The position numbers and the translations under genes are program-made. A stretch of 32,833 nt of DNA from Nitriliruptoraceae bacterium. GTDB taxonomy: Bacteria > Actinomycetota > Nitriliruptoria > Nitriliruptorales > Nitriliruptoraceae. The stretch spans positions 1 to 32,833 of the forward strand of contig PWWI01000013.1 in assembly GCA_003561535.1 (NCBI GenBank), written 5' to 3'. The notes under the pieces are model-generated. The model searched no databases, had not been told where the DNA came from, and worked only from the letters and a program-made list of their open reading frames with translations. Below are positions 1 to 7,396 of this stretch, in pieces; position 1 is the first letter of the stretch, and every line of letters starts with the position of its first letter.

Positions 1-750
1 ATGGCCCGGCGCCTCACCCTGGAGGGCGTGGAGGTCCTCGGCGTGTTCGAGCTCCTGCCCTTCGCCAGCGGCCTCGGTCGCAACGTCGTGCAGTGCCTGC
101 ACGACTTCGACATCCCCCTCCACCTGTCCACCACGGTGGTGGACATCCACGGCCACCAGCGGACGGAGCGGGTCACGGTCGCACCGGTCGACGACGACCT
201 CGTGCCCCAGCTCGACAAGTCCTGGGACATCGAGTGCGACACGCTGTTGCTGTCGATCGGGCTGATCCCCGATGCGGAGCTGGCCCGTCAGCTGCAGCTG
301 ACCCTCGACCCCCGCACCGGCGGCCCCGTGGTGTCGAGCACCATGGAGACCTCGCTGCCCGGGGTGTTCGCCGCCGGCAACAACCTCCACATCAACGACC
401 TCGCCGACTGGGTCAGCCAGGAAGCGAGTGCTGCCGGGGCCGCTGCCGGCGATGTCGCCCTGGGCCGGCATCGGGTCCGCCAGGACGTCACGGTCACGCC
501 CGGTCGCAACGTCGCCTACGTGGTGCCCCACACCCTGTCGACCGAGCAGTCCCAGACCGTGTCCTTCCGCGTCAAGCAGCCGATCTACGGCGACACCATG
601 CTGCACCTCGGCGACGCTCACCAGCGCAAGGTCAGGGCGGTCGTCCCCCCCGAGATGGTCACGATGAAGGTCAGCCCGAAGCTGTTGGACGGGTTCGCGG
701 GGGACACGTTGCGCGTGGATGCGATCCCGATCGACGAGGAGGAGAGCTGA
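1..750 (+). CDS. NAD(P)/FAD-dependent disulfide-type oxidoreductase, C-terminal part (5' cut by window)
   Basis: This is the C-terminal 249 residues of a pyridine nucleotide-disulfide oxidoreductase family flavoprotein. The open frame begins at the first base of the window, and the Met there is probably internal: family members carry an internal stretch like IMARRLTLEG just after a nucleotide-binding glycine motif. Visible landmarks are the strand LLLSIGLIP near residues 82-90 and the C-terminal FAD-contact motif GVFAAGN near 121-127, followed by a helix starting DLADWVSQEA. From memory, this subfamily sits beside glycerol-3-phosphate dehydrogenase-type oxidases together with a DUF1667 protein, and that partner does follow here with a 1-base stop/start overlap. 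The upstream half with the first FAD site and any redox-active cysteines is outside the window, so the substrate cannot be judged. Confidence 0.85.
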   Translation: MARRLTLEGVEVLGVFELLPFASGLGRNVVQCLHDFDIPLHLSTTVVDIHGHQRTERVTVAPVDDDLVPQLDKSWDIECDTLLLSIGLIPDAELARQLQLTLDPRTGGPVVSSTMETSLPGVFAAGNNLHINDLADWVSQEASAAGAAAGDVALGRHRVRQDVTVTPGRNVAYVVPHTLSTEQSQTVSFRVKQPIYGDTMLHLGDAHQRKVRAVVPPEMVTMKVSPKLLDGFAGDTLRVDAIPIDEEES

Positions 751-1181
751 TGACGGAGCAGACGCTGCCTCCGGACGAACAGAGCACCGACGAGGCCGAG
801 ACCTTCGTCTACATGTGCACGAGCTGCCCTCTCGGCTGCCGGCTCGAGGTCGACGCAGTGGACGAGGACGTGATCGAGGTCCGCGGCCACAGCTGCAAGC
901 GGGGCGTCAAGTACGGCACACAGGAGCACACCGACCCCCGACGGGCGGTATCGACCACGGTGTGGCTGCACGGCGGCCCCTGCGAGCGGCTCCCGGTCAG
1001 GGCGTCGGAACCGGTCCCCAAGCCGCAGGTGCGTGAGTTCGTCCGCGCCCTGCAGGGACTGGTGGTCGAGGCCCCGGTGGACTTCGGCGCCGTGGTGGCC
1101 AGCGACGTCGCGGGCACCGGCATCGACCTGATCGCGACGCGCGAGATCGTGTCGGAACGCGAGCGCGAAACGGTCGGCTGA
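750..1181 (+). CDS. DUF1667 family cysteine-motif protein
   Basis: A 143-residue protein whose ATG overlaps the TGA of the flavoprotein (sequence TGATG), with GAGGAGGAGAG just upstream as ribosome-binding site. It carries CTSCPLGC at residues 23-30 and another Cys at 49 in GHSCKRG. This arrangement is typical of DUF1667 and suggests a metal or Fe-S site (inference). DUF1667 genes regularly follow a FAD oxidoreductase and a glycerol-3-phosphate dehydrogenase homologue, so it is likely a small redox subunit or electron-transfer partner of the upstream flavoprotein. The C-terminal half (residues 75-143) is the usual VPV(R)-KP-containing region seen in the family. The exact reaction is unknown. 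The stop codon lies in an inverted repeat shared with the convergent gene. Confidence 0.88.
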   Translation: MTEQTLPPDEQSTDEAETFVYMCTSCPLGCRLEVDAVDEDVIEVRGHSCKRGVKYGTQEHTDPRRAVSTTVWLHGGPCERLPVRASEPVPKPQVREFVRALQGLVVEAPVDFGAVVASDVAGTGIDLIATREIVSERERETVG

Positions 1182-1196
1182 GCGACGGTTCAGCCG
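1175..1196. terminator. Candidate bidirectional terminator hairpin containing both stop codons
   Basis: A perfect 7-bp inverted repeat, CGGCTGA at 1175-1181 and TCAGCCG at 1190-1196, flanks an 8-base loop. The TGA of the DUF1667 gene forms the end of the left arm. The stop of the convergent glutamate dehydrogenase (TCA on +, 1190-1192) forms the start of the right arm. There is no T-run, so if it terminates transcription it would be an actinobacterial-type hairpin without a U-tract. Confidence 0.35.
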
Positions 1197-2455
1197 TCGA
1201 GGTCGCCGAACAACGACGCGGTGCCCGTCGCGTCCATCGCCCGGCTGAGCCGTTCGATCGCATGGACGTAGGCCGCGGTGCGCAGCGGCAGGTCGCGGGC
1301 GTCCGCCAAGGCGACGACCGCGTCGGTCTCGGTGACCATGCGCTGCTCCAGACGCTCACGGACCGTGGCCTCGTCCCACCGATCTCCCGTCCGGTTGGCG
1401 ATCCACTCGAACCAGCTCACCGTGACCCCGCCCGCGTTGACGAGGATGTCGGGGACGATCTGCACCCCGGCGTCATCGAGGATCCGGTCGGCATCGGCGG
1501 TGAGCGGCCCGTTGGCGACCTCGAAGACCGTCCGAGCCCGGACCCGCTCGGCGTTGCTGGCGTTGATCGCGCCCTCCAGGGCGGCGGGGATCAGGGCGTC
1601 GACCTCCAGGCAGAGCAGGTCCTCGGCCCCGATCTCCTCCCCGACCGGTGGGTCCGCCAGGGACCCGGTCGCCGTCTTGTGCTCGCGCAGCGCCGCGATG
1701 TCCAGGCCGCCGGCATCGTGGATCGCCGCGGAGGAGTCGCTGACACCCACCACGCGCCACCCGGCCTCCGCCAGACGGGCCGCCAGTTGCGAGCCGGCGT
1801 TGCCGAAGCCCTGGATGGCGGCGCTCGGGTGGTCGGTGTCGGGCAGCACCCGCGGCTGCACGGTCCGCAGCACGTGGAACGCGCCGTCGGAGGTCGCGCT
1901 GCTGCGCCCCGGTATGCCTCCGAGCGCCAGTGGCTTGCCGGTCACCACCGCCGGATGGTGCCCGCGCTTGATCTTCCCGTACTCGTGGGCCATCCAGCCC
2001 ATCACGAGCTCGTTGGTCGCCACGTCCGGGGCCGGGATGTCGACGTCGGGACCGATCACGTCGGCGATGGTCGCGAGGTAGCCGCGGGACAGCCGCTCCA
2101 GCTCCGAGGCGGAGAGCTGCTTGGGGTCGACGGCGACGCCGCCCTTGCCGCCACCGAACGGGAGGTCCATGAGCGCGGTCTTGAACGTCATCCAGAACGC
2201 CAACGTCGTCACCTCGGCGGCGGTGACGTCCGGGTGGAACCGGATGCCGCCCTTCGCGGGACCGCGGGTGTCGTCGTACCGGACCCGGTAGCCGGGGAAG
2301 ATGCGCAGGCTCCCGTCGTCCATGCGGACCGGCACCGACACCTTGATCGACGACACGGGGCTGCGGAGCCGCTCGTGGGCGTCCTCGGACAGCTGCGCGT
2401 GGGGCAGCGCCTCCTCGAAACGGACGATGGCGTCCTCGAGCAGATCGTCGGTCAC
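1190..2455 (-). CDS. gdhA: Glutamate dehydrogenase (Glu/Leu/Phe/Val dehydrogenase family)
   Basis: A 421-residue cytoplasmic enzyme for reversible oxidative deamination of glutamate to 2-oxoglutarate, at the usual length for hexameric catabolic-type enzymes. The start is GTG at 2455, preceded by GAGGGGGAC with 5-base spacing. Landmarks are substrate-binding Lys in FKTALMDLPF (Lys92), catalytic Lys104 in GGGKGG, catalytic Asp144 in IPAPDV, and the dinucleotide-binding GFGNAG near 216-221. The motif GRSSATSDG at about 184-192 differs from the common GR..ATGRG. The length and the GGIPGR segment favour glutamate over leucine or phenylalanine dehydrogenase. It lies 37 bp after the upstream methyltransferase gene on the same strand, so it may be the last gene of that operon. 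Coenzyme preference cannot be told from what I can see. Confidence 0.9.
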   Translation of the reverse strand: MTDDLLEDAIVRFEEALPHAQLSEDAHERLRSPVSSIKVSVPVRMDDGSLRIFPGYRVRYDDTRGPAKGGIRFHPDVTAAEVTTLAFWMTFKTALMDLPFGGGKGGVAVDPKQLSASELERLSRGYLATIADVIGPDVDIPAPDVATNELVMGWMAHEYGKIKRGHHPAVVTGKPLALGGIPGRSSATSDGAFHVLRTVQPRVLPDTDHPSAAIQGFGNAGSQLAARLAEAGWRVVGVSDSSAAIHDAGGLDIAALREHKTATGSLADPPVGEEIGAEDLLCLEVDALIPAALEGAINASNAERVRARTVFEVANGPLTADADRILDDAGVQIVPDILVNAGGVTVSWFEWIANRTGDRWDEATVRERLEQRMVTETDAVVALADARDLPLRTAAYVHAIERLSRAMDATGTASLFGDLDG

Positions 2456-2492
2456 CGTCGGTCCCCCTCGCCGTTGCCGAGTGGCTGCCGCC

Positions 2493-3596
2493 TCATGCGG
2501 GCCGCACGAAACGGTAGTGCGAGACGTGCCACTCGTCGCCGCCGCGGAAGGCGAACAGCTCCTCGCAGGCGATGGTGAACACCCGCCAGCGGTGGTAGGC
2601 GGCCCGCGGGGCCACGGGACCACCCGCGTCGGCGAAGAGCTGGCGCACCCGGTCGGCGTGGGCGTCGAGGCGCTCGAGCCAGGCGTGCAGCGTCCGGGCA
2701 TAGTGGACGCCGGACACCGCCCAACGGTCCTCCACCTGCAGGTCCGCGACGCTGAGCAGGAGCAGGTCGTGGGAGGGCATCAGCCCCCCGGTGAAGAAGT
2801 GCCGCGCCATCCAGTCGGCGTCGCCACCGGTCTCGAAGGGATACGCGTCGCTGCGGTGGGCGAAGACGTGGACGAACAGCTTGCCGCCGGGCCTGAGCCA
2901 GGTGGCGATCCGCTCGGTCAGCACCCGGTGGTTGCGCACGTGCTCGAACATCTCGATCGAGACCACCCGGTCGAAGGCGGCCTCGTGCACCACCTCGGCG
3001 TGCGCGCCCGGGCCGCCCCCCTGGCCGGCCCCGGCACCGAGCCGGTTCACGTCGCAGGTCAGCACGGTCACGTTGTCGAGGCCGCGCAGGGCCGCCTGCT
3101 TCTCGATGTGCTCACGCTGGGTGGAGGAGTTGGACACCGCGGTGATGCATGATGCGGGGTAGCGCTCGGCCATCCACAGGGTCAGCGAGCCCCAGCCGCA
3201 CCCGAGCTCGAGCACGTCCTGTCCGTCGGCGAGCTCCGCCCGGTCGCAGGTCAGCGCCAGCATCGCCTCCTCGGCCTGGGCCAGGGTGGACACCCCCACC
3301 GGCCACCACGCCGAGGAGTACTTCAGGTGCGGGCCGAGCATCAGCTCGAACAGTTCGGTCGGCACCTCGTAGTGCTGCTCGTTGGCCTCGGCGGTGTCGA
3401 TCGCCACGGGCGCGGCAGCCAGGGCCGCGAGCAGTTGGCGTTGGCGCTCGCCGCGCTCCTCGACGTTGCCGGCGGTGATGACCTGCCGCCGACGCTGCAG
3501 CAGCCGTCGGATGGCGCGGCGCAGGACCGCGTCGGGCAGGATCCCCCGGTCGATCACCGCATCGACCACCCGGGCCTTCCACGTCGGGCGGCTCAC
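2493..3596 (-). CDS. SAM-dependent methyltransferase, coclaurine N-methyltransferase-like branch of the cyclopropane synthase family
   Basis: A 367-residue protein starting at GTG 3596, which overlaps the TGA of the upstream cyclopropane synthase-like gene (GTGA), so the two are translationally coupled. The SAM-binding motif VLELGCGWGS is at about 128-137. The upstream signature HYEVPTELF near 75-83 and KYSSAWW near 92-98 place it in the CFA-synthase superfamily. The segments SIEMFEHVRN, LFVHVFAH, FFTGGLMPS and GVHYARTLHAWL resemble the branch that includes plant (S)-coclaurine N-methyltransferase and its bacterial relatives. Bacterial members commonly occur beside amine oxidase-like, DUF1365 and CFA genes, exactly as here. 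That suggests a second methyl transfer in a lipid pathway rather than alkaloid chemistry (inference). Confidence 0.85.
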   Translation of the reverse strand: MSRPTWKARVVDAVIDRGILPDAVLRRAIRRLLQRRRQVITAGNVEERGERQRQLLAALAAAPVAIDTAEANEQHYEVPTELFELMLGPHLKYSSAWWPVGVSTLAQAEEAMLALTCDRAELADGQDVLELGCGWGSLTLWMAERYPASCITAVSNSSTQREHIEKQAALRGLDNVTVLTCDVNRLGAGAGQGGGPGAHAEVVHEAAFDRVVSIEMFEHVRNHRVLTERIATWLRPGGKLFVHVFAHRSDAYPFETGGDADWMARHFFTGGLMPSHDLLLLSVADLQVEDRWAVSGVHYARTLHAWLERLDAHADRVRQLFADAGGPVAPRAAYHRWRVFTIACEELFAFRGGDEWHVSHYRFVRPA

Positions 3597-4966
3597 GCGC
3601 TCACCTCGCCGGCGGTCTTGGCCGCCGCGCGCTCGACGGCCAGCCGGTCGACGCGCCGCGGCGGCAGATCGGCCTCGCGCACCTGGACGAGCTCGCGTCC
3701 GTAGGGGTGGGTGCCGAGCGTGCCGTTCATCGGGCGGGTGAGCACCACCTGCAGGTCGCTGATGTAGCGGGCGAGGAAGGCCCCCTCGCAGTAGGCGAGG
3801 TAGAACTCCCACATCCGGACGAAGCGGTCGTCGAAGCCGAGGGCGTGGACCTCACCCACGTTGGCGAGGAACCGCTCGCGCCACCGGCGCAGGGTCTCGG
3901 CGTAGTGCACGCCGATGTTGTCGACCTCCTCGACGTAGAGGTCGCCGCTGCGGCCCATCGACCCGCTCATGGCCTCCAGCGACGGCAGGTGACCGCCGGG
4001 GAAGATGTAGCGCTGGATGAAGTCGGGGCGGCGCTTGTAGTTCTCGTAGCGCTGCTCGGGGATGGTGATGACCTGCACCGCGGCCAGCCCGTCGGGGGCC
4101 AGCAGGCGGTCGATGGTGGCGAAGTAGGTGTCGAGGTAGCGGTGCCCGACGGCCTCCAGCATCTCGATGGAGACGATCCGGTCGAAGCGGCCCGTCACCT
4201 CGCGGTAGTCGGTGAGCTCGATCGTGACGAGCCCGTCCAGGCCAGCCTGCGTGACGCGCTGGCGGGCCAGCGCCGCCTGCTGCTCGCTCAAGGGGATGCC
4301 CGTGACCCGACAGCCGTAGGTGCTGGCGGCGAAGATCGCGAACCCACCCCAACCACAGCCGATCTCCAGCACGTGGTCGTCCGGACCGATGCGGGCCTTC
4401 TCCGCCAGCCGCCGGTACTTGGCCTCCTGGGCCTGCTCGAGGGTGTCGGCGGGTGAGGAGAAGTAGGCGGCCGAGTAGGTCATCGAGTCGTCGAGGAACA
4501 GCGCGTACAGCTCGTTGGAGAGGTCGTAGTGGGCCGCGATGTTGCGCTTGGAGCGCCCGAGCCGGTTGGCACGCAAGCTGTGGATCAGCTTGTCGGAGGC
4601 GATGTTGGCCAGTGCCGCAGGGGTGATGCCCTTGAGCGCGCGACGGTTGGCGATCACGATGCGCACGTGGGAGACCAGGTCGGTGGAGGACCACTCCCCC
4701 ACCATGTAGGACTCCCCCACGCCGACGGTCGCGCCGTGCAGCAACCGGGTGAAGAAGCGCCAGTCGTGGACGTGGATCCGGGAGCGCAGCTCGCTGTCGG
4801 GGTCCCCGAACCAGCGCCGGCGGCCGTCGGGCAACACCACCTCGACGCGTCCGACCACGAACTGCTCGAGCATCGAGGTGATCGCGTGCCGGGCACGGCG
4901 CTCCGTCGGCGTCTCGGCCCGGACGATGTCCGGCGCAGGCGGCGCTGGCAGGGTCACGGGCTCCAC
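3593..4966 (-). CDS. Cyclopropane-fatty-acyl-phospholipid synthase-like methyltransferase with altered active site
   Basis: A 457-residue protein starting at GTG 4966 behind a strong AGGAGG with 6-base spacing. The N-terminal lipid-facing domain (about 1-135) is followed by HYDLSNELY (146-154), TYSAAYF (163-169), the SAM motif VLEIGCGWGG (199-208), SIEMLEAVGH and IQRYIFPGGHLPS. All are typical of CFA synthases, which use S-adenosylmethionine to methylate the double bond of phospholipid acyl chains. Two positions differ from what I recall of classical enzymes. The Cys of YSCAYF is Ala166 here, and the His of the LLHTI segment aligns with Gln in VQVITI. In mycobacterial CmaA1 these residues help hold the bicarbonate base. 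The product may therefore be a methyl- or methylene-branched chain instead of a cyclopropane (inference). It lies 40 bp downstream of the DUF1365 gene. Confidence 0.88.
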   Translation of the reverse strand: MEPVTLPAPPAPDIVRAETPTERRARHAITSMLEQFVVGRVEVVLPDGRRRWFGDPDSELRSRIHVHDWRFFTRLLHGATVGVGESYMVGEWSSTDLVSHVRIVIANRRALKGITPAALANIASDKLIHSLRANRLGRSKRNIAAHYDLSNELYALFLDDSMTYSAAYFSSPADTLEQAQEAKYRRLAEKARIGPDDHVLEIGCGWGGFAIFAASTYGCRVTGIPLSEQQAALARQRVTQAGLDGLVTIELTDYREVTGRFDRIVSIEMLEAVGHRYLDTYFATIDRLLAPDGLAAVQVITIPEQRYENYKRRPDFIQRYIFPGGHLPSLEAMSGSMGRSGDLYVEEVDNIGVHYAETLRRWRERFLANVGEVHALGFDDRFVRMWEFYLAYCEGAFLARYISDLQVVLTRPMNGTLGTHPYGRELVQVREADLPPRRVDRLAVERAAAKTAGEVSA

Positions 4967-5006
4967 GACGGACCTCCTCGTCGGTTCGGTTGCACGCTGC
5001 AGCGGT

Positions 5007-5849
5007 TCACGGGCTCGTCGGCGGTTCGGGGTTGCGACCCGCCGGGATGGCCCCTTCGCTGACGAACCGGCCCCTCACGAGGCCGCCGACCGGTGGGTCG
5101 GGCTTCCGGTGGAACCGGACGCGTCGGACGAAGAGCCGGACGGCCTGGAGGTGGATCAGCGCGACGGTGCGCAGGGGCAGGAAGGGGTTGGCGAGCAGCG
5201 TGCGGGCCAGGGCAGCGGTGGTGAACGGACGCCGGGAGCCGGTCTGGGTCGCGTCGAACACCACCTCGCCGTCATCGAGGACGTCGATGTGCGCCAGGAT
5301 GCGGTCGGGGCGCAGCACGAAGGTGAAGCGGTACTCGAGCCCGGTGATCGGCAGGAACGGGCTGACGTGGAACCGCTTGTCGGCGTGGGCCCGGACCACC
5401 CCGTTCCCGTGGTCCTCGAGCTCGTCCAGCAGGTACCAGTAGGACTCCCCGAAGGTGTTGCGGACCTCGGCGACCACCAGTGCCAGGGACCCGTCGGTGC
5501 GGTGGCAGAACCACCAGCTGACGGGGTCGAAGACGTGACCGAGGACGCGGAGGTTGGCGAGCACCCGCACGGGTCCGTCGGGGAGCGCGACGCCGTGGCC
5601 GGCCAGCCAGCGCGACAGCTTGGCCTTGACGGGGGTGTCCCCCGCCCCGAGGTGGTCGCGGTCACGGAAGCGCACCGGCGCCGGCCGCCGGTAGGCGAAG
5701 CCACGGACCTCGCGCTCGAGCCGGGGCAGCTCGTCAAGGTCGAGCAGGGCGTGGAAGGTGCGATACCGGAAGCTGCGGTCGACGGTGACCCGACGGCGGT
5801 GCCGGGTCCAGCCGACGTACAACCCCGAGGCGCGGGTCCCGGTCACCAT
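5007..5849 (-). CDS. DUF1365 family protein
   Basis: A 280-residue protein. ATG 5849 overlaps the end of the amine oxidase-like gene by 7 bp; a GTG three bases later would give a GTGA overlap and is an alternative start. Typical DUF1365 segments are LYVGWTRHRR, SFRYRTFHALLDLDELPRL, NLRVLGHVFDPVSWWFCH, VVAEVRNTFGES and DKRFHVSPFLPITGLEYRF. The domain has no established reaction that I know of. It is nearly always encoded beside a flavin amine oxidase-like protein and a CFA synthase-like methyltransferase, and such clusters have been linked in Rhodobacter to singlet-oxygen stress and modified unsaturated fatty acids. I infer a role in the same acyl-chain modification. The same frame stays open for about 1.3 kb upstream, but that part is antisense to or a shadow of the oxidase gene. 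Confidence 0.87.
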   Translation of the reverse strand: MVTGTRASGLYVGWTRHRRRVTVDRSFRYRTFHALLDLDELPRLEREVRGFAYRRPAPVRFRDRDHLGAGDTPVKAKLSRWLAGHGVALPDGPVRVLANLRVLGHVFDPVSWWFCHRTDGSLALVVAEVRNTFGESYWYLLDELEDHGNGVVRAHADKRFHVSPFLPITGLEYRFTFVLRPDRILAHIDVLDDGEVVFDATQTGSRRPFTTAALARTLLANPFLPLRTVALIHLQAVRLFVRRVRFHRKPDPPVGGLVRGRFVSEGAIPAGRNPEPPTSP

Positions 5850-7102
5850 GGCCACCGGACACCGAGGTGGTGCACGGCGCGGACCGCGGACCACAGGCCG
5901 TCCTCGTGGAAGCCGTAGCGGTGGTAGGCCCCGGCGTAGAAGGTGCGCCGGGTGCCGTTGAGCTCGTCGAGCTGGTCCTGGGTGCCCACGCTGGTGGCGG
6001 TGTAGACCGGATGGGTGTAGTCCAGTCGGCGCAGCACGGCGTCGGGGGACGGCGGCGTCGTCGGGTTCAGGGTGACCACGTAGTCGCGGGGCTCGTCCAG
6101 GCTCTGCAGCCGGTTCATGTGGTAGCTCAGGCTGACCCGGTCGGTGGGGGCGCGGCAGTCGTCGAGGAGGTAGTTCCAAGAGGCCCAGGCGGCCTGGCGG
6201 CGGGGCAGGAGCGTGGTGTCGGTGTGCAGGTAGGTGTCGTTGGTGCTGTAGCGCCACGCACCCAGCAGTTCCTGCTCCTTGGGGGTCGGATCGACCAGCA
6301 GCTGGAGGGCCTCGTCCGCGTGGGTGGCGAGCAGCACGGCATCGAAGCTCTGGGTCGTACGGTCGGCCAGGGTGAGCTGCGCGGCGTCGCGATCGCGACG
6401 CACCGCGACCACCGGCCGGCCGGTGTGGATCCGCTCCCGGTAGGGCGCCGTCAACGGCAGGAGGTAGGAGGAGCTCCCACCGGTCACCGTGCGCCACTGG
6501 TGGTGGGTCGTGACGCCGAGCAACCCGTGGTTGTGGAAGAAGCGCAGGAGGGTGTCGATGGGGAGGTCGGCGATGACCCCGGTGCCCGATGACCAGATGG
6601 CCGCCGCCATCGGCAGCAGGTAGTGGCTGCGGAACCCGTGTCCGAAACCCGCGACCTCGAGGAAGTGGCCGATGGTCAGTGACGAGGTCCGGCCGTCGGC
6701 GATGATGCGTCGCCCCACCCGGTTGAAGCGGACGATGTCGGCGAGCATCGCGAGGTAGCCGGGCGACAGGAGGTTGGTGGCCTGCGCCAGCACCCCACGG
6801 GCGCTCCCGGCGTACTCGAGGTCGCAGCGCTCGCACCTGAGCGAGAAGGACATGTCGGAGGGCTGGGTCAGCACCCCGAGCTCGTCGAACAGGCGCACCA
6901 GCAGGGGGTAGGTCGCCTCGTTGTAGACGATGAAACCGGTGTCGACCGGCAACCTCGTGCCGTCGCCACGGGGTGTGGCCACCGTGTGGGTGTGGCCCCC
7001 GAGGCGGTCCTCGCGCTCGAAGACGTGCACCTCGTGGAGGCGGGACAGCAGCCAGGCGCTCGCGGCCCCGGCGATGCCCGTACCCACCACTGCGATCCGC
7101 AC
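5843..7102 (-). CDS. Flavin amine oxidase-like FAD oxidoreductase (first gene of lipid cluster)
   Basis: A 419-residue flavoprotein starting at GTG 7102 behind AGGAGG with 6-base spacing. The start places the dinucleotide motif GTGIAGAASAWLL at residues 7-19, with FEREDRLGGH at the end of the second strand, as in monoamine oxidase/phytoene desaturase-type enzymes. Other landmarks are VDTGFIVYNE (about 58-67) and YAGAYHRYGFHEDGLWSAVR near the C-terminus, which forms the second FAD contact. CERCDLEY near residues 93-100 gives a Cys pair of unknown role. It is the promoter-proximal gene of the cluster with DUF1365, CFA-like and CNMT-like proteins. By context it likely desaturates or oxidises a methylated acyl chain; the true substrate is not shown by the sequence. 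Confidence 0.87.
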   Translation of the reverse strand: MRIAVVGTGIAGAASAWLLSRLHEVHVFEREDRLGGHTHTVATPRGDGTRLPVDTGFIVYNEATYPLLVRLFDELGVLTQPSDMSFSLRCERCDLEYAGSARGVLAQATNLLSPGYLAMLADIVRFNRVGRRIIADGRTSSLTIGHFLEVAGFGHGFRSHYLLPMAAAIWSSGTGVIADLPIDTLLRFFHNHGLLGVTTHHQWRTVTGGSSSYLLPLTAPYRERIHTGRPVVAVRRDRDAAQLTLADRTTQSFDAVLLATHADEALQLLVDPTPKEQELLGAWRYSTNDTYLHTDTTLLPRRQAAWASWNYLLDDCRAPTDRVSLSYHMNRLQSLDEPRDYVVTLNPTTPPSPDAVLRRLDYTHPVYTATSVGTQDQLDELNGTRRTFYAGAYHRYGFHEDGLWSAVRAVHHLGVRWPW

Positions 7103-7300
7103 CGCGTGCCTCCTGGGAGCCTGAACCGGCGCCGGGCGCCGGGCACGCGGCACAGATTACGGGCCTCCGGAGACCTCGGGACACGACAACGCCAAAGGCA
7201 CCACGGCCACCCCCCGTCGGGCCGTGGTGCTCGAGGCGTCACCGTGCACACTGCCCGATGGTTCGGCCGTGGGGAACCGTAAGACCACCGCTCTTCGCAA

Positions 7301-7318
7301 GGTGGTGGTAGCACCACC
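7301..7318. promoter_or_regulatory. 7-4-7 inverted repeat, candidate operator for the response regulator
   Basis: GGTGGTG (7301-7307), spacer GTAG, CACCACC (7312-7318) form a perfect 7-bp inverted repeat. Its centre lies about 52 bases upstream of the start predicted from the TAGCCT box at 7350-7355, a common position for an activator. A short dyad of this size suits a dimeric LuxR/NarL-type helix-turn-helix, and the adjacent gene encodes one, so autoregulation is plausible. It could equally be a chance GC-rich dyad. Confidence 0.35.
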
Positions 7319-7349
7319 ATCACCGGGCCATCGTCGCCGCCGCGGTCAG

Positions 7350-7355
7350 TAGCCT
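7350..7355 (+). promoter_or_regulatory. Candidate -10 box TAGCCT for the LuxR-type regulator
   Basis: TAGCCT fits the actinobacterial TANNNT -10 pattern and lies 41 bases before the GTG start at 7397. This would give a leader of roughly 35 bases that includes the GAGGGG ribosome-binding site. There is no clear -35 hexamer. Confidence 0.3.
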
Positions 7356-7396
7356 GCGGAAGGTGCTGCAACCGCCGGGCGACGAGGGGAGCTGCC

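Larger units (their letters stand above)
7103..7396. promoter_or_regulatory. Divergent intergenic region between lipid cluster and response regulator
   Basis: These 294 bases hold no convincing gene. They must contain the promoter of the minus-strand lipid cluster and that of the plus-strand response regulator. A TAATCT-like box on the minus strand near 7156-7161 is only a weak -10 candidate, without a good -35. The stronger elements, a 7-4-7 inverted repeat and a TAGCCT box on the regulator side, are listed separately. Confidence 0.5.

Noticed and set aside
1262-2578. 438-codon plus-strand frame opposite glutamate dehydrogenase
   Set aside because: No motif and biased composition; the minus-strand enzyme has all catalytic residues.
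5850-7184. Long N-terminal extension in frame with the DUF1365 gene, which would give a 725-residue fusion
   Set aside because: The extension is an Arg/Pro-rich shadow frame of the amine oxidase-like gene. The DUF1365 homology begins at the ATG at 5849.
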